From Caulobacter sp. (GTDB lineage Bacteria > Pseudomonadota > Alphaproteobacteria > Caulobacterales > Caulobacteraceae): a DNA stretch of 44,833 nucleotides. Positions 33,371 to 42,041 of the stretch are shown here, piece by piece. A model generated the notes under the pieces. It made no database searches and was not told where the DNA came from. It saw only the letters and a program-made list of their open reading frames with translations. The position numbers were made by a program, and so were the translations under genes. Position 1 is the stretch's first letter; each line of letters begins with the position of its first letter. The stretch is from contig JAUSPV010000008.1 of assembly GCA_030652755.1 (NCBI GenBank), positions 1 to 44,833 on the forward strand, written 5' to 3'.

Positions 33371-34222
33371 TCACGCCGCTTCGAACACCAACGGCGTCCC
33401 CCAGAAGGTCGCGACCAGGCCGCTCTGCGGCCCCGGCGTCCCCGTGGTCAGGAAGCGTCGTCCGCCGGAGGCCCCCAGCCCATACTCTGGATGGCGCTCG
33501 AAGTAGCGGGCCAGGGCGTCGGCGGTGGAGTCCGGCTGGTGAATCAGCGGCGTGCCGGGCGGCAAAGCTTCGCGGAACAGGTCGGCGACGATCTCGTAGT
33601 GGGTGCAGCCCAGGATAGCCCGGTCCGGATGGCGGCCGATCCGGCGGCGCAGCGCCTCGACATGACCGGCGATCTCGGCGGCCAGCACCTGGCGCTCGGC
33701 GTCCTGTTCGATCAGCCGGGCGAGGTTGGGGCAGGGCTCGGAGAACACCGCCAGATCCTGCTTGCGCTTGTCGATCTCGATCTCGAACACCCGGCTGCCG
33801 GCCGTGCCCGGGGTCGAAAAGACGCCCAGAATGTCGACCTTCTGCACCTGCTCGCCACGGCGGTCGGCCTCGTGCTCCCAGGGCAGGCCGGTCGCCGCCT
33901 CGATGGTCGGCACGATGATGCCCAGCACGTTCAGCGCCCGGCCGGTCTCGCGCCGGTAGCCCGGCAGCCAGGTCTGCTGCAGCCGGCGCAGGGCGATGGC
34001 CGAGGCGGTGTTGCAGGCCAGGACCACCACGCTGGCGCCCGCCTCGAACAGGCGGATGCAGCCGGCCCTGGTCAGATCGACGATCTCCTCGCCCGGCCGT
34101 CCGCCGTAGGGGGCGTTGGCCTGATCGGCGAGGTAGATGAAGTCAGCCGACGGGAAGCGCTCGACGAGCGCGCGGTGGACGGACAGGCCGCCTACCCCGG
34201 AATCAAAGACGCCGATGGACAT
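33371..34222 (-). CDS. murI: Glutamate racemase
   Basis: A 283-residue enzyme that makes D-glutamate for peptidoglycan. The N-terminal GVFDSGVGGLSV, the first catalytic cysteine Cys70 (VLACNTASA) and the second Cys206 (ILGCTHYE) are all present, as is NAPYG (36-40). The start is ATG 34222, preceded by GGAAGG at good spacing; an open stretch further upstream is unlikely to be translated. It is divergent from the M3 peptidase gene with 126 bp between. The segment 33266-33370 beyond its stop holds a small palindrome (TCAGGCCCAGGGCCTGA, 33266-33282) and no gene. Confidence 0.95.
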   Translation of the reverse strand: MSIGVFDSGVGGLSVHRALVERFPSADFIYLADQANAPYGGRPGEEIVDLTRAGCIRLFEAGASVVVLACNTASAIALRRLQQTWLPGYRRETGRALNVLGIIVPTIEAATGLPWEHEADRRGEQVQKVDILGVFSTPGTAGSRVFEIEIDKRKQDLAVFSEPCPNLARLIEQDAERQVLAAEIAGHVEALRRRIGRHPDRAILGCTHYEIVADLFREALPPGTPLIHQPDSTADALARYFERHPEYGLGASGGRRFLTTGTPGPQSGLVATFWGTPLVFEAA

Positions 34223-34348
34223 GCCTTCCGCTTTAGAGGTCCGCTTCGCGCAACGGAAGCGTATGAAGGTCATTACAGTCCGTTCATGTGACGGTCAGAC
34301 GGAATGGGCCTAGGGTCCGCCACAAAGCTATTTGATCACGGAGCGATC

Positions 34349-36523
34349 ATGCATCGACGCCAACTTCTCATCGGGGGCGCGAGCCTCTTCGCCGTTTCCG
34401 GCTGCGCCTCGGCCGGCGGCCTTGTCGGGGGCGGCGCCGCCCCCGGCACGCTCGCCGAAGACGCCGCCATCGCTCGCGCGGTCCTGCCGAAGCAGACGCC
34501 GAACGCCGAGCTGCTGCAGACCTGGACCGGCCCCTACGGCGGCGTGCCCCCGTGGGACAAGGTGACGGCGCCCAAGCTGCGCGAAGCCATTCTCGAGGGC
34601 ATCGACCTGCAGCGCGCCGAGGTTCAGGCGATCGCCAACAATCCCGAGCCGCCGACCTTCGCCAACACCCTGGTGGCCATGCAGATGGCCGGAGCGCCGC
34701 TCGACCGCGCGCTGTCGATCTTTGGCGTGATGACCAGCAACATCGGCTCGGACGACTACAACGCGGTCGACACCGAGGTGTCGCCCCTGCTGTCGGCGGC
34801 CAATGACGAGATCACTTTCAACGAGGCGCTGTTTCGGCGCGTCAAGGCAGTGGCCGACGGCGCCGGCGCGGCCGGCCTGACCGCCGAACAGACCCGTGTG
34901 GCGGTCCGCAGCCGCGACAGCTTCGTTCGCAACGGCGCGGCGCTAGACGCGGCCGGCAAGGCCGAGCTGGGCCGGATCAACACCGACCTGTCGAACGCCT
35001 TCACCAGCTTCGGCCAGAAGGTCGTCGCCGACGAGAAGACCTGGACGGTCATCCCGACCGAGGCCGGTACCGCCGGGATGCCGGCGTCGAACAAGGCCGC
35101 CGCCGCCGCCGCCGCGCGCGCGCGCAACGTATCCGGCTGGGCCATCGTCAACACCCGGTCCAGCGTCGATCCGTTCCTGACCTTCGCCAGCGACCGCGGC
35201 CTGCGCGAGAAGGTCTGGCGCAAGTTCGTGAACCGCGGCGACAACGGCGACGCCAACGACACCAACGCCACGATCGCCCAGATCGTGAAGCTGCGGTCCG
35301 AGCGGGCCAGGCTGCTGGGCTTCTCCCACCACGCCGACTGGCGGATGCAGGACACCATGGCCAAGACCCCGGCCGCGGCGATGGACCTGATGAACCGCGT
35401 CTGGGCCCCGGCCAAGGCGCGCGTCGCCGAGGAAGTGGCCGACATGCGCCAGATCGCCGGCCATGACATCGAGCCCTGGGACTATCTCTACTATGCGGAG
35501 AAGGTCCGGAAGGCGAAGTACGACCTCGACGCCAATGAGCTGAAACCCTACTTCGAGCTCAACGCCGTAAAGCGCGGCGCCTTCTACATGGCCGAGCGTC
35601 TGTACGGCTTCGACTTCATCCCGCTGGCCGCCGGAACCGTCCCGGGCTTCCATCCGGACGTCGAGGTGTTCGAGGTCAAGGACAAGGCCAGCGGCCGTCA
35701 CGTCGGCCTGTTCTACTCCGACGACTTCGCCCGTCCGGGCAAGCGGTCCGGCGCCTGGATGACCACCTACCGGGCCCACTCGACCTATGACGGCGTCGAC
35801 AACGTGCTGGCCTCGAACAACAACAACTTCATCAAGGCCGAGGCCGGCCAGCCGCTGCTGATCTCGCTGGATGACGCCGAGACCCTGTTCCACGAGTTCG
35901 GCCACGCCCTGCACTACCTGTCCTCGTCGGTGACCTATCCGGCGCTGGGCAACACGCCGCGCGACTACGTCGAGTATCCCTCGCAGGTCCATGAGCACTG
36001 GGTGCTGAGCCGGCCGATCCTCGACGGCTTCATGAAGCATGTCGAAACCGGCCAGCCGATGCCCCAAACGCTGGTCGACAAGATCGAGGCCTCGCAGACC
36101 TTCAACCAGGGCTACGCGACGGTCAGCTACCTGTCGTCGGCCCTGGTCGACATGGACCTGCACACCCGGGCCGACCCGCCGACCGACATCGACGCCTTCG
36201 AGCGCGAGAGCCTGGCGCGGCTCGGCATGCCCAGGGAGATCGTGATGCGGCACCGCCTGCCGCAGTTCAATCACCTGTTCACGTCCGACGCCTACTCGGC
36301 CGGCTACTACTCCTACCTGTGGTCGGAAGTGATGGACGCCGACACCTGGGCCTACTTCGAGGAGTCGGGCGACGTGTTCAATCCGGACATCGCCAAGCGC
36401 TACAAGGCGATCATCCTGGCCGAGGGCAACACCACCGACCGGGCCGACGCCTACCGTCGCTTCCGCGGCCGTGACCCGGACGTGAAGGCGCTCCTCAAGG
36501 TCCGGGGCTTCCCGACCTCTTAG
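34349..36523 (+). CDS. M3 family metallopeptidase (Dcp-like), lipoprotein signal
   Basis: A 724-residue zinc peptidase of the M3 (thimet oligopeptidase/dipeptidyl carboxypeptidase) family. The zinc motif HEFGH is at 515-519 (TLFHEFGHALHYLSS), with the downstream Glu expected in PRDYVEYPSQVHEHW. The N-terminus MHRRQLLIGGASLFAVSGCAS combines a twin-arginine-like RR with a lipobox (AVSGC), so it is probably a membrane-anchored periplasmic lipoprotein. GGAG precedes ATG 34349. It should degrade oligopeptides in the periplasm, possibly alongside the S9 peptidases, but no operon links them. A terminator follows. Confidence 0.93.
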   Translation: MHRRQLLIGGASLFAVSGCASAGGLVGGGAAPGTLAEDAAIARAVLPKQTPNAELLQTWTGPYGGVPPWDKVTAPKLREAILEGIDLQRAEVQAIANNPEPPTFANTLVAMQMAGAPLDRALSIFGVMTSNIGSDDYNAVDTEVSPLLSAANDEITFNEALFRRVKAVADGAGAAGLTAEQTRVAVRSRDSFVRNGAALDAAGKAELGRINTDLSNAFTSFGQKVVADEKTWTVIPTEAGTAGMPASNKAAAAAAARARNVSGWAIVNTRSSVDPFLTFASDRGLREKVWRKFVNRGDNGDANDTNATIAQIVKLRSERARLLGFSHHADWRMQDTMAKTPAAAMDLMNRVWAPAKARVAEEVADMRQIAGHDIEPWDYLYYAEKVRKAKYDLDANELKPYFELNAVKRGAFYMAERLYGFDFIPLAAGTVPGFHPDVEVFEVKDKASGRHVGLFYSDDFARPGKRSGAWMTTYRAHSTYDGVDNVLASNNNNFIKAEAGQPLLISLDDAETLFHEFGHALHYLSSSVTYPALGNTPRDYVEYPSQVHEHWVLSRPILDGFMKHVETGQPMPQTLVDKIEASQTFNQGYATVSYLSSALVDMDLHTRADPPTDIDAFERESLARLGMPREIVMRHRLPQFNHLFTSDAYSAGYYSYLWSEVMDADTWAYFEESGDVFNPDIAKRYKAIILAEGNTTDRADAYRRFRGRDPDVKALLKVRGFPTS

Positions 36524-36534
36524 GACCCGATACA

Positions 36535-36575
36535 GGGGCCGCGGTTCGAATGAGCCGCGGCCCCTTCTTCATTCG
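36535..36575 (+). terminator. Intrinsic terminator after the M3 peptidase gene
   Basis: GGGGCCGCGG (36535-36544) and CCGCGGCCCC (36555-36564) form a perfect 10-bp stem, extendable by TC/GA inside the loop, followed by TTCTTCATT. It lies 11 bp after the stop codon. Confidence 0.82.
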
Positions 36576-36724
36576 ACCGGGCCGCCGCCGGGGCCGCGAC
36601 TCGCTTCCCTTGATTTCCCGGCCTTTTCCGCGCATAAGGCCCGCCTTCCGGCGCAGATGCAGTTCAGCGCCCTCCACCGTCACGACCCCGGCCGGACTTC
36701 ATGGCAGGACGAGGACGGCGAGGC

Positions 36725-36752
36725 CCCCCGTCGACGTGATCGTCCACGGGGG
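36725..36752. promoter_or_regulatory. Imperfect palindrome in the ffh upstream region
   Basis: CCCCCGT-C-GACG-TGAT-CGTC-C-ACGGGGG forms stems of 7 and 4 bp separated by one C-C mismatch, 48 bp before the ffh start. No T-run follows, so it is more likely an operator or a leader hairpin than a terminator. The remaining sequence of the 277-bp gap 36524-36800 shows nothing else I can name. Confidence 0.4.
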
Positions 36753-36800
36753 CGAATTGCGTTTGGGCCATCCGACCTGGGATGACGGTTCAGAACCCGA

Positions 36801-38327
36801 ATGTTCGAAGGCCTTACAGAACGACTTGGCGGCGTGTTCGACCGGCTCTCCGGGCGCGGCGTGCTCGGCGAAAAGGACATCGACGAGGCGCTGCGCGAGG
36901 TTCGCGTCGCGCTGCTCGAGGCCGATGTCGCCCTGCCGGTGGTCAAGGACTTCATCGCCAAGGCCCGCGAGAGCGCGCTCGGCGAGGCGGTGATCCGCTC
37001 GATCCGCCCCGCCGACCAGGTGGTGAAGATCGTCTATGACGGCCTGGTCGAGATGCTGGGCGGCGAGGAGCCGACCGGCCTGCAGCTGGCCCTGAACCCG
37101 CCCTCGATCATCCTGATGGCCGGCCTGCAGGGCTCGGGCAAGACGACCACCGCCGCCAAGCTGGCGCTGCGGCTGACGAAGATGGACCGCCAGAAGGTCC
37201 TGATGGCCTCGCTCGACACCCGCCGTCCGGCGGCGATGGAGCAGCTGGCCACGCTGGGAACCCAGATCGGCGTCGAGACCCTGCCGATCGTCGCCGGCCA
37301 GAGCGCCGTCGACATCGCCCGCCGCGCGGTCCAGGCCGCCAAGCTGTCGGGCTATGACGTCCTGATCCTCGACACGGCCGGTCGCACCACGCTGGACGAG
37401 CAGATGATGAGCGAGGCGGCGCAGATCGCGCAGATCGCCTCGCCGACCGAGACGCTTCTGGTCGCCGACAGCCTGACCGGCCAGGACGCGGTGCGCACCG
37501 CCAAGGCCTTCCACGAGCGCCTGCCGCTGACCGGCCTGGTGCTGACCCGCGCCGACGGCGACGGACGCGGCGGCGCGGCCCTGTCGATGCGGGCCGTCAC
37601 CGGCCTGCCGATCAAGTTCCTCGGCGCCGGCGAAAAGGTCGAGGCGCTCGAGGTTTTCGACGCCCGCCGCGTGGCCGGCCGCATCCTGGGCCAGGGCGAT
37701 GTCGTAGCGCTGGTCGAGAAGGCCTCGGCCGACCTCGACCAGGCCAAGACCGAGGCCATGGCCAAGAAGCTGGCCAAGGGGCAGTTCGATCTGGAGATGA
37801 TGTCCGACCAGCTGGCCCAGATGGAAAAGATGGGCGGCATGGAAGGCCTGATGGGCATGCTGCCCGGCGTCCAGAAGATGAAGAAGCAGATCGCCGAGTC
37901 CGGCATGGACGACCGGATGATCAAGCGCCAGCGCGCCATCATCGGCTCGATGACCAAGCAGGAACGGCGCAAGCCCGACATCCTCGCCGCCTCGCGCAAG
38001 CGCCGCATCGCGGCCGGCGCCGGGGTCGAGGTCAGCGAGGTCAACCGCCTGCTCAAGCAGCACCGGCAGATGGCCGACGCCATGAAGATGATGACCCGCA
38101 ACGGCGGCGCGGGCCTGGCCCGCATGGCCTCCATGCTGGGCGGCGGCGGCGGCATGGACCGTCTGAAAAACCTCGGGGGCGGCAAGCAGGCCGCTCCGGA
38201 CCCCAAGGAACTCGAACAGCTGCAGCAGAGGCTTCAGGGCCTGGGCGGCGGCGCACCCACCCCGGGAGGACTTCCGGGCCTCGGCGGCCCCTCGCTGCCT
38301 CCCGGTTTCAACCCCTTCAAGAAATAG
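36801..38327 (+). CDS. ffh: Signal recognition particle protein Ffh (SRP54)
   Basis: A 508-residue SRP GTPase that, with 4.5S RNA, targets nascent membrane proteins to FtsY/SecYEG. It has an N-domain (about 1-85), a G-domain with G1 GLQGSGKTT (108-116), DTRRPAA, DTAGR, and TRADGDGRGG, and a methionine-rich M-domain (about 300-460, including MGGMEGLMGMLPGV). A Gly/Pro-rich tail of about 50 residues ends FNPFKK. This tail is longer than in E. coli but common in alphaproteobacteria. rpsP follows 25 bp later, a standard neighbour. Confidence 0.97.
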   Translation: MFEGLTERLGGVFDRLSGRGVLGEKDIDEALREVRVALLEADVALPVVKDFIAKARESALGEAVIRSIRPADQVVKIVYDGLVEMLGGEEPTGLQLALNPPSIILMAGLQGSGKTTTAAKLALRLTKMDRQKVLMASLDTRRPAAMEQLATLGTQIGVETLPIVAGQSAVDIARRAVQAAKLSGYDVLILDTAGRTTLDEQMMSEAAQIAQIASPTETLLVADSLTGQDAVRTAKAFHERLPLTGLVLTRADGDGRGGAALSMRAVTGLPIKFLGAGEKVEALEVFDARRVAGRILGQGDVVALVEKASADLDQAKTEAMAKKLAKGQFDLEMMSDQLAQMEKMGGMEGLMGMLPGVQKMKKQIAESGMDDRMIKRQRAIIGSMTKQERRKPDILAASRKRRIAAGAGVEVSEVNRLLKQHRQMADAMKMMTRNGGAGLARMASMLGGGGGMDRLKNLGGGKQAAPDPKELEQLQQRLQGLGGGAPTPGGLPGLGGPSLPPGFNPFKK

Positions 38328-38352
38328 ACTTTAGACCAGAGGACTACCCGAA

Positions 38353-38952
38353 ATGCTGAAGATCCGTCTCGCCCGTGGCGGCGCAAAGAAGCGCCCCTAC
38401 TACTCGATCGTCGTCGCTGACAGCCACTCGCCCCGCGACGGCCGCTTCATCGAGAAGGTCGGCACCTACAACCCGCTCCTGCCCAAGGACGGCCCGGCGC
38501 CCCGCGTGGTGCTGAAGCTCGAGTCGATCCAGGCCTGGATCGCCAAGGGCGCCCAGCCGACCGACCGCGTCGCCCGCTTCCTGGCGGCCGAAGGCGTTGG
38601 CCAGTGGGCCCACGGCAACAACCCCAACAAGGGCAAGCCGGGCAAGAAGTCGGAAGAACGCGCCGCCGAGCGCGCCCAGCGTGAAGCCGACCGCGCCGCC
38701 GCCGCCGCCGAGCTGGCCGCCAACCCGCCGGCTCCGGAACCCGAGCCTGAAGTGGAAGCCCCGGCCGAGGTCGTTGCTGAAGAAGCCGCCGCGCCTGAAG
38801 CCGCCGCTGAAGAAGCCGCCGCTCCTGAGGCTCCCGCTGAAGAAGCTCCCGCTGAAGCCGCTCCTGAAGCCGCCGCTGAAGAGGCCCCGGCCGCTGAAGC
38901 TCCGGCCGAAGAAGCCGCTGCTGAAGACGTCCCGGCTGAAGAAAAGGCCTGA
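38353..38952 (+). CDS. rpsP: 30S ribosomal protein S16 with long acidic tail
   Basis: A 199-residue S16. The ribosomal core is in the first ~80 residues ([40 protein letters not shown]). E. coli S16 has 82 residues. After a basic linker rich in Lys/Arg/Ala (about 95-118), residues about 125-199 form a low-complexity Ala/Glu/Pro tail built from [14 protein letters not shown] repeats, encoded by repeated GCTGAAGAAGC units. Alphaproteobacterial S16 often has a C-terminal extension, but this one is long. The repeat tract may vary in length between strains. It lies between ffh and rimM, as in the conserved operon. Confidence 0.97.
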   Translation: MLKIRLARGGAKKRPYYSIVVADSHSPRDGRFIEKVGTYNPLLPKDGPAPRVVLKLESIQAWIAKGAQPTDRVARFLAAEGVGQWAHGNNPNKGKPGKKSEERAAERAQREADRAAAAAELAANPPAPEPEPEVEAPAEVVAEEAAAPEAAAEEAAAPEAPAEEAPAEAAPEAAAEEAPAAEAPAEEAAAEDVPAEEKA

Positions 38953-39018
38953 GGCTAACCCCAACCTCCGTCATCCTCGCCCCTGTGGCGGGAATGGCGG
39001 GGATCGGGAACGGCGACC

Positions 39019-39528
39019 ATGACCCATGACCGCCTCCTTGCCGTCGGCCGCGTCGCGGGCGCCTTTGGCGTCCGCGGCGAGGTGCGGATCGCCGCCTTCA
39101 CCGAAGAGCCCCTGGCCCTGGCCCGCTTCGGCGCGCTCAAGCGCCAGGACGGCTCGCCCGCCCTCGTCATCGCCACCGCGCGCGAGGCCAAGGGCGGCCT
39201 GATCTGCCGCTGCGAGGGGGTGGAGACCAAGGAACAGGCCGACGCCCTGCGCGGCCTGCGCCTGTTCGTCCCTCGCGACAGCCTGCCTGAACCCGACGAA
39301 GACGAGTTCTATCTCGCCGATCTCATCGGTCTGGCCGTGGTCGATCCCGCCGGCGCGCCGGTCGGCAAGGTCAAGTCGGTGCAGGACTTCGGGGCCGGCG
39401 ACATTCTCGAGATCATCCCGGAAGAGGGCGGCGCCACCTGGTACCTGCCCTTCACCCGCGAGGCCGTGCCCGAGGTGAACATCGCCGAGGGCCGGATCGT
39501 CGCCGTGCGGCCGGCCGAGGTCGAGTAG
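39019..39528 (+). CDS. rimM: 16S rRNA processing protein RimM
   Basis: A 169-residue ribosome maturation factor acting on the 30S head with S19. The N-terminal RimM domain (RLLAVGRVAGAFGVRGEVRI, residues about 4-23, then EGVETKEQADALRG) is followed by a PRC-barrel domain (about 92-165, DEDEFYLADLIGLAVVD ... YLPFTREAVPEVN). The length is standard. The usual next gene, trmD, is displaced about 4 kb downstream by unrelated genes and repeats. Confidence 0.96.
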   Translation: MTHDRLLAVGRVAGAFGVRGEVRIAAFTEEPLALARFGALKRQDGSPALVIATAREAKGGLICRCEGVETKEQADALRGLRLFVPRDSLPEPDEDEFYLADLIGLAVVDPAGAPVGKVKSVQDFGAGDILEIIPEEGGATWYLPFTREAVPEVNIAEGRIVAVRPAEVE

Positions 39529-39561
39529 TTGAAGTGCGGCACTGAGCCCAAATGCTCTCCG

Positions 39562-39680
39562 TCATGGCCCGACTTGTTCGGGCCACCCAGGAACACGGCC
39601 TGTCCGTAGGCGACACGAGCCTTCGGCGCTCATAACCCTTGGTCACCACGCATGGCTGGCCCGAACAAGTCGGGCCATGA
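39562..39680. repeat. Paired palindromic repeats in inverted orientation
   Basis: A 24-base unit at 39562-39585 is exactly reverse-complementary to 39657-39680, with 71 bp between. Each unit is itself a hairpin, TGGCCCGA-CTTGT-TCGGGCCA. This is the layout of a BIME-like repeat pair, and similar GGCCCGACTTGTTCGGGCC units are, as far as I know, common dispersed repeats in alphaproteobacteria. It marks the left boundary of the block that separates rimM from trmD. The gap 39529-39896 (368 bp) holds this pair, a hairpin at 39741-39766, and no gene. Confidence 0.85.
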
Positions 39681-39732
39681 CGTGTGGCGACGTGTGGGTG
39701 GGGACGAGGCCTCTCCCGCGACATTTGTGAAC

Positions 39733-39766
39733 AATGATCACTTTCGTTGATTTCGATCAACGAAAG
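39733..39766. promoter_or_regulatory. Perfect 11-bp palindrome, probable operator of the BVMO gene
   Basis: CTTTCGTTGAT (39741-39751), TTCG, ATCAACGAAAG (39756-39766) is a perfect dyad. It partly overlaps a second dyad, GTGA-ACAATGA-TCAC (about 39728-39742). Both lie in an AT-rich island about 130-170 bp upstream of the monooxygenase start. The absence of a T-run argues for a protein-binding site (for example a TetR-type repressor) rather than a terminator. No regulator gene is adjacent. Confidence 0.55.
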
Positions 39767-39896
39767 CCGGCTTTCCTGGGTTAGGCTGCTGCCTGAGGAA
39801 CGCCGGAAGGAGCCGTGTGCACACGGCCCGCGACCCATCAGACCCCTTCACCGGGCCTGAGGCGGCGTTCCCGAGGGACCGGGATCGGAGCATGCC

Positions 39897-41423
39897 ATGA
39901 GCGCCACACAGACCACTAACCACTTCGACGTCCTCATCGTGGGGGCCGGCATCTCCGGCGTGGGCGCCGCCTGGCACCTGAAGCATCAGCAGCCGGACAA
40001 GAGCTACCTCGTGCTGGAGGCGCTGGAGGACTTCGGCGGCACCTGGCTGACCCACAAGTACCCGGGCATCCGGTCCGACAGCGACCTCTACACCTTCGGC
40101 TACCGCTTCAAGCCCTGGACCGGCGCGCCGATCGCCACCGCCGAAGAGATCCTGCGCTACATGGGCGAGGTGATCGAGGAAGACGATCTGGCCAGACACA
40201 TCCGCTACGGCCACCGCATCGGCAAGGCCAGCTGGTCCAGCGCCGACAACCTCTGGACCATCGAGGCGACCCGCGCCGACACCGGCGAGACCGTCACCTT
40301 CACCGCCGGCTTCCTGTGGATGTGCCAGGGCTACTACCGCCAGGGCGAGGGCTATACCCCCGAGTGGGAGGGCATGGCCGACTTCAAGGGCCAGATCATC
40401 CACCCGCAGACCTGGCCGGAAGACCTCGACTACAAGAACAAGAAGGTGCTGGTCATCGGGTCTGGCGCCACGGCGGCGACCGTCGTGCCGGCCATCGCCG
40501 CCGACTGCGCCCATGTCACCCTGCTGCAGCGGTCGCCGACCTATTTCATCCCCGGCCGCAACGTCAACGAGCTGGCCGACGTCCTGCGCGAGCTCGATAT
40601 CGACCCGGCCTGGACCCACGAGATCGTCCGCCGCAAGCTGCTGCACGATCAGGACCTGTTCACCCGCCGCTCCTTCGAGGAGGCCGAGACGGTCAAGAAC
40701 GAGCTGCTGGAAGGCGTCCGCATGTGCCTGGGCGGCGACGAGGAGACGCTGAAGAAGCACTTCACCCCGACCTACCGCCCCTGGCGCCAGCGCATCGCCT
40801 TCGTGCCCGACGGCGACCTTTTCCAGGGCGTTCGCGAGGGCAAGGCCTCGGTGGTCACCGACCACATCGACCGCTTCACCGAAAAGGGCATCCTGCTGAA
40901 GTCCGGCCAGGAGCTGGAGGCGGACATCATCGTCACGGCCACCGGCTTCAACCTCAACGTCCTGGGCGACATCGACTTTGTGATCGACGGCAAGCCGCTC
41001 GATTTCGGCAAGACGGTCACCTATCGCGGCATGATGTTCACCGGCGTTCCCAACATGGTCTGGGTGTTCGGCTACTTCCGCGCCAGCTGGACCCTGCGCG
41101 CCGACCTGCTGGGCGACTTCGTCTGCCGCCTGCTGGCCCACATGGACGAGAAGGGCGCCAGGCGGGTCGAGGTGGCGCTGCGGCCGGAAGACAAGGACAT
41201 GCCGCTGCTCGACTGGATCGACAGCGAGAACTTCAATCCCGGCTACCTGCAGCGCGGCATGCACCTGCTGCCCCGCCGCGGCGACAAGCCCGAGTGGCAG
41301 CACAGCCAGGACTACTGGATGGAAAAGGACGTCCTGCCCAAGGTCGACCTCGACGCGCCGGAGTTCGTCTACGACGGCAAGGCGGCCACGGCGAAGGTCG
41401 AGCGGGCGCTCGAGAAGGCTTAA
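39897..41423 (+). CDS. Flavin-containing Baeyer-Villiger monooxygenase, EthA-like
   Basis: A 508-residue FAD/NADPH monooxygenase. It has the N-terminal FAD site GAGISG (16-21), the Baeyer-Villiger motif FKGQIIHPQTWP (163-174, family FxGxxxHxxxWP), a second dinucleotide site VLVIGSGATA (about 183-192), and ATGF near 345. Overall it resembles EthA-type enzymes, which oxidise ketones to esters and activate thioamides. The start ATG 39897 follows CGGAG. The next gene is a DUF427 protein 62 bp downstream. The natural substrate is unknown. Its position between rimM and trmD is unusual. Confidence 0.92.
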   Translation: MSATQTTNHFDVLIVGAGISGVGAAWHLKHQQPDKSYLVLEALEDFGGTWLTHKYPGIRSDSDLYTFGYRFKPWTGAPIATAEEILRYMGEVIEEDDLARHIRYGHRIGKASWSSADNLWTIEATRADTGETVTFTAGFLWMCQGYYRQGEGYTPEWEGMADFKGQIIHPQTWPEDLDYKNKKVLVIGSGATAATVVPAIAADCAHVTLLQRSPTYFIPGRNVNELADVLRELDIDPAWTHEIVRRKLLHDQDLFTRRSFEEAETVKNELLEGVRMCLGGDEETLKKHFTPTYRPWRQRIAFVPDGDLFQGVREGKASVVTDHIDRFTEKGILLKSGQELEADIIVTATGFNLNVLGDIDFVIDGKPLDFGKTVTYRGMMFTGVPNMVWVFGYFRASWTLRADLLGDFVCRLLAHMDEKGARRVEVALRPEDKDMPLLDWIDSENFNPGYLQRGMHLLPRRGDKPEWQHSQDYWMEKDVLPKVDLDAPEFVYDGKAATAKVERALEKA

Positions 41424-41485
41424 GCCGCCGGCCTCTGGCAATCGTCTCCCGCGGCCCCATGTCCTGGTGTCAGCGGGAGGCAGCC

Positions 41486-41860
41486 ATGAGCGAACGGCAG
41501 ATCAAGGTTCCGGGCCCGGACCATCCGATCACCATCACACCGACGGCGGGACGGGTCGTCGTCTCGGTCGGCGGCCGGGTGCTGGCCGACACGGCCGAGG
41601 CCCTGACGTTCCAGGAGGCCGGCTACCGGCCGGTGCAGTATGTGCCGCGCAAGGATGTCGACATGGCCCGGCTGGAGCGAGGGCCACAGTCCACATACTG
41701 CCCCTACAAGGGCGACTCCGCCTACTTCTCCATTCCCGAAGCCGGCGCGCGCGGCGAGGCGGCGGTCTGGACCTATGAGCAGCCGTTCGAGGCGGTGGCG
41801 GCGATCAGCGGTTACCTGGCCTTCTATCCGGACCGGGTGGAGATCCGGGTGGAGGACTGA
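41486..41860 (+). CDS. DUF427 family protein
   Basis: A 124-residue protein with the DUF427 pattern: KVPGPDHPITITPTAGRVVV, then VLADTAEALTFQEAGYRPVQYVP, the CPYKGDSAYFS signature (Cys-Pro-Tyr-Lys-Gly, near 73-77), and FYPDRVEIRVED at the end. Function in the family is not established. CGGGAGG precedes ATG 41486. It follows the monooxygenase on the same strand and is probably co-transcribed. A ~169-bp mosaic repeat begins 7 bp after its stop. Confidence 0.88.
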   Translation: MSERQIKVPGPDHPITITPTAGRVVVSVGGRVLADTAEALTFQEAGYRPVQYVPRKDVDMARLERGPQSTYCPYKGDSAYFSIPEAGARGEAAVWTYEQPFEAVAAISGYLAFYPDRVEIRVED

Positions 41861-41866
41861 CCCGGC

Positions 41867-42035
41867 TTCCTCCCCGCTCGCGGGGAGGGGGACCATGCGG
41901 AGCATGGTGGTGGGGCAGCGCGGGCGCATCAGAATTGAGCGCGGTGCACGGCGGATAGTTGTCCAGCCTCGGCGCCTGCCCCTCCGACCTCGCTCCGCGA
42001 GGCCACCTCCCCTTCGCTGCGCTCCGGAGAGGAAT
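41867..42035. repeat. MITE-like mosaic repeat A
   Basis: The left arm reads TCCTCCCCGCTCGCGGGGAG... and the right arm, read on the other strand, TTCCTCTCCGGAGCGC...; both continue to a GGGGCAGCGC or GGGGCAGGCGC end, so the arms are inverted copies around a ~55-bp core. Core and arms match repeat B (43375-43543) in opposite orientation: CATCAGAATTGAGCGCGG and TGCACGGC in A (about 41928-41952) correspond to GATCAGAAATGGGCACG and TGCACGGC on the minus strand of B. No ORF lies inside. It sits between convergent DUF427 and tesB genes. Confidence 0.72.
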
Positions 42036-42041
42036 TGCGCC

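Noticed and set aside
38761..38945. Tandem repeat or CRISPR-like array in the 3' part of rpsP
   Set aside because: The periodicity comes from Ala/Glu/Pro codons in an open frame; there are no uniform repeats with unique spacers.
39728..39742. CRP/FNR-type site GTGA-N7-TCAC
   Set aside because: The spacer is 7 rather than 6 bases and the half-sites lack the TGTGA/TCACA context on both sides, so I describe it only as a dyad.
39738..41441. 567-codon open frame on the minus strand opposite the monooxygenase
   Set aside because: It is the mirror of a gene with clear FAD and Baeyer-Villiger motifs and has no motif of its own.
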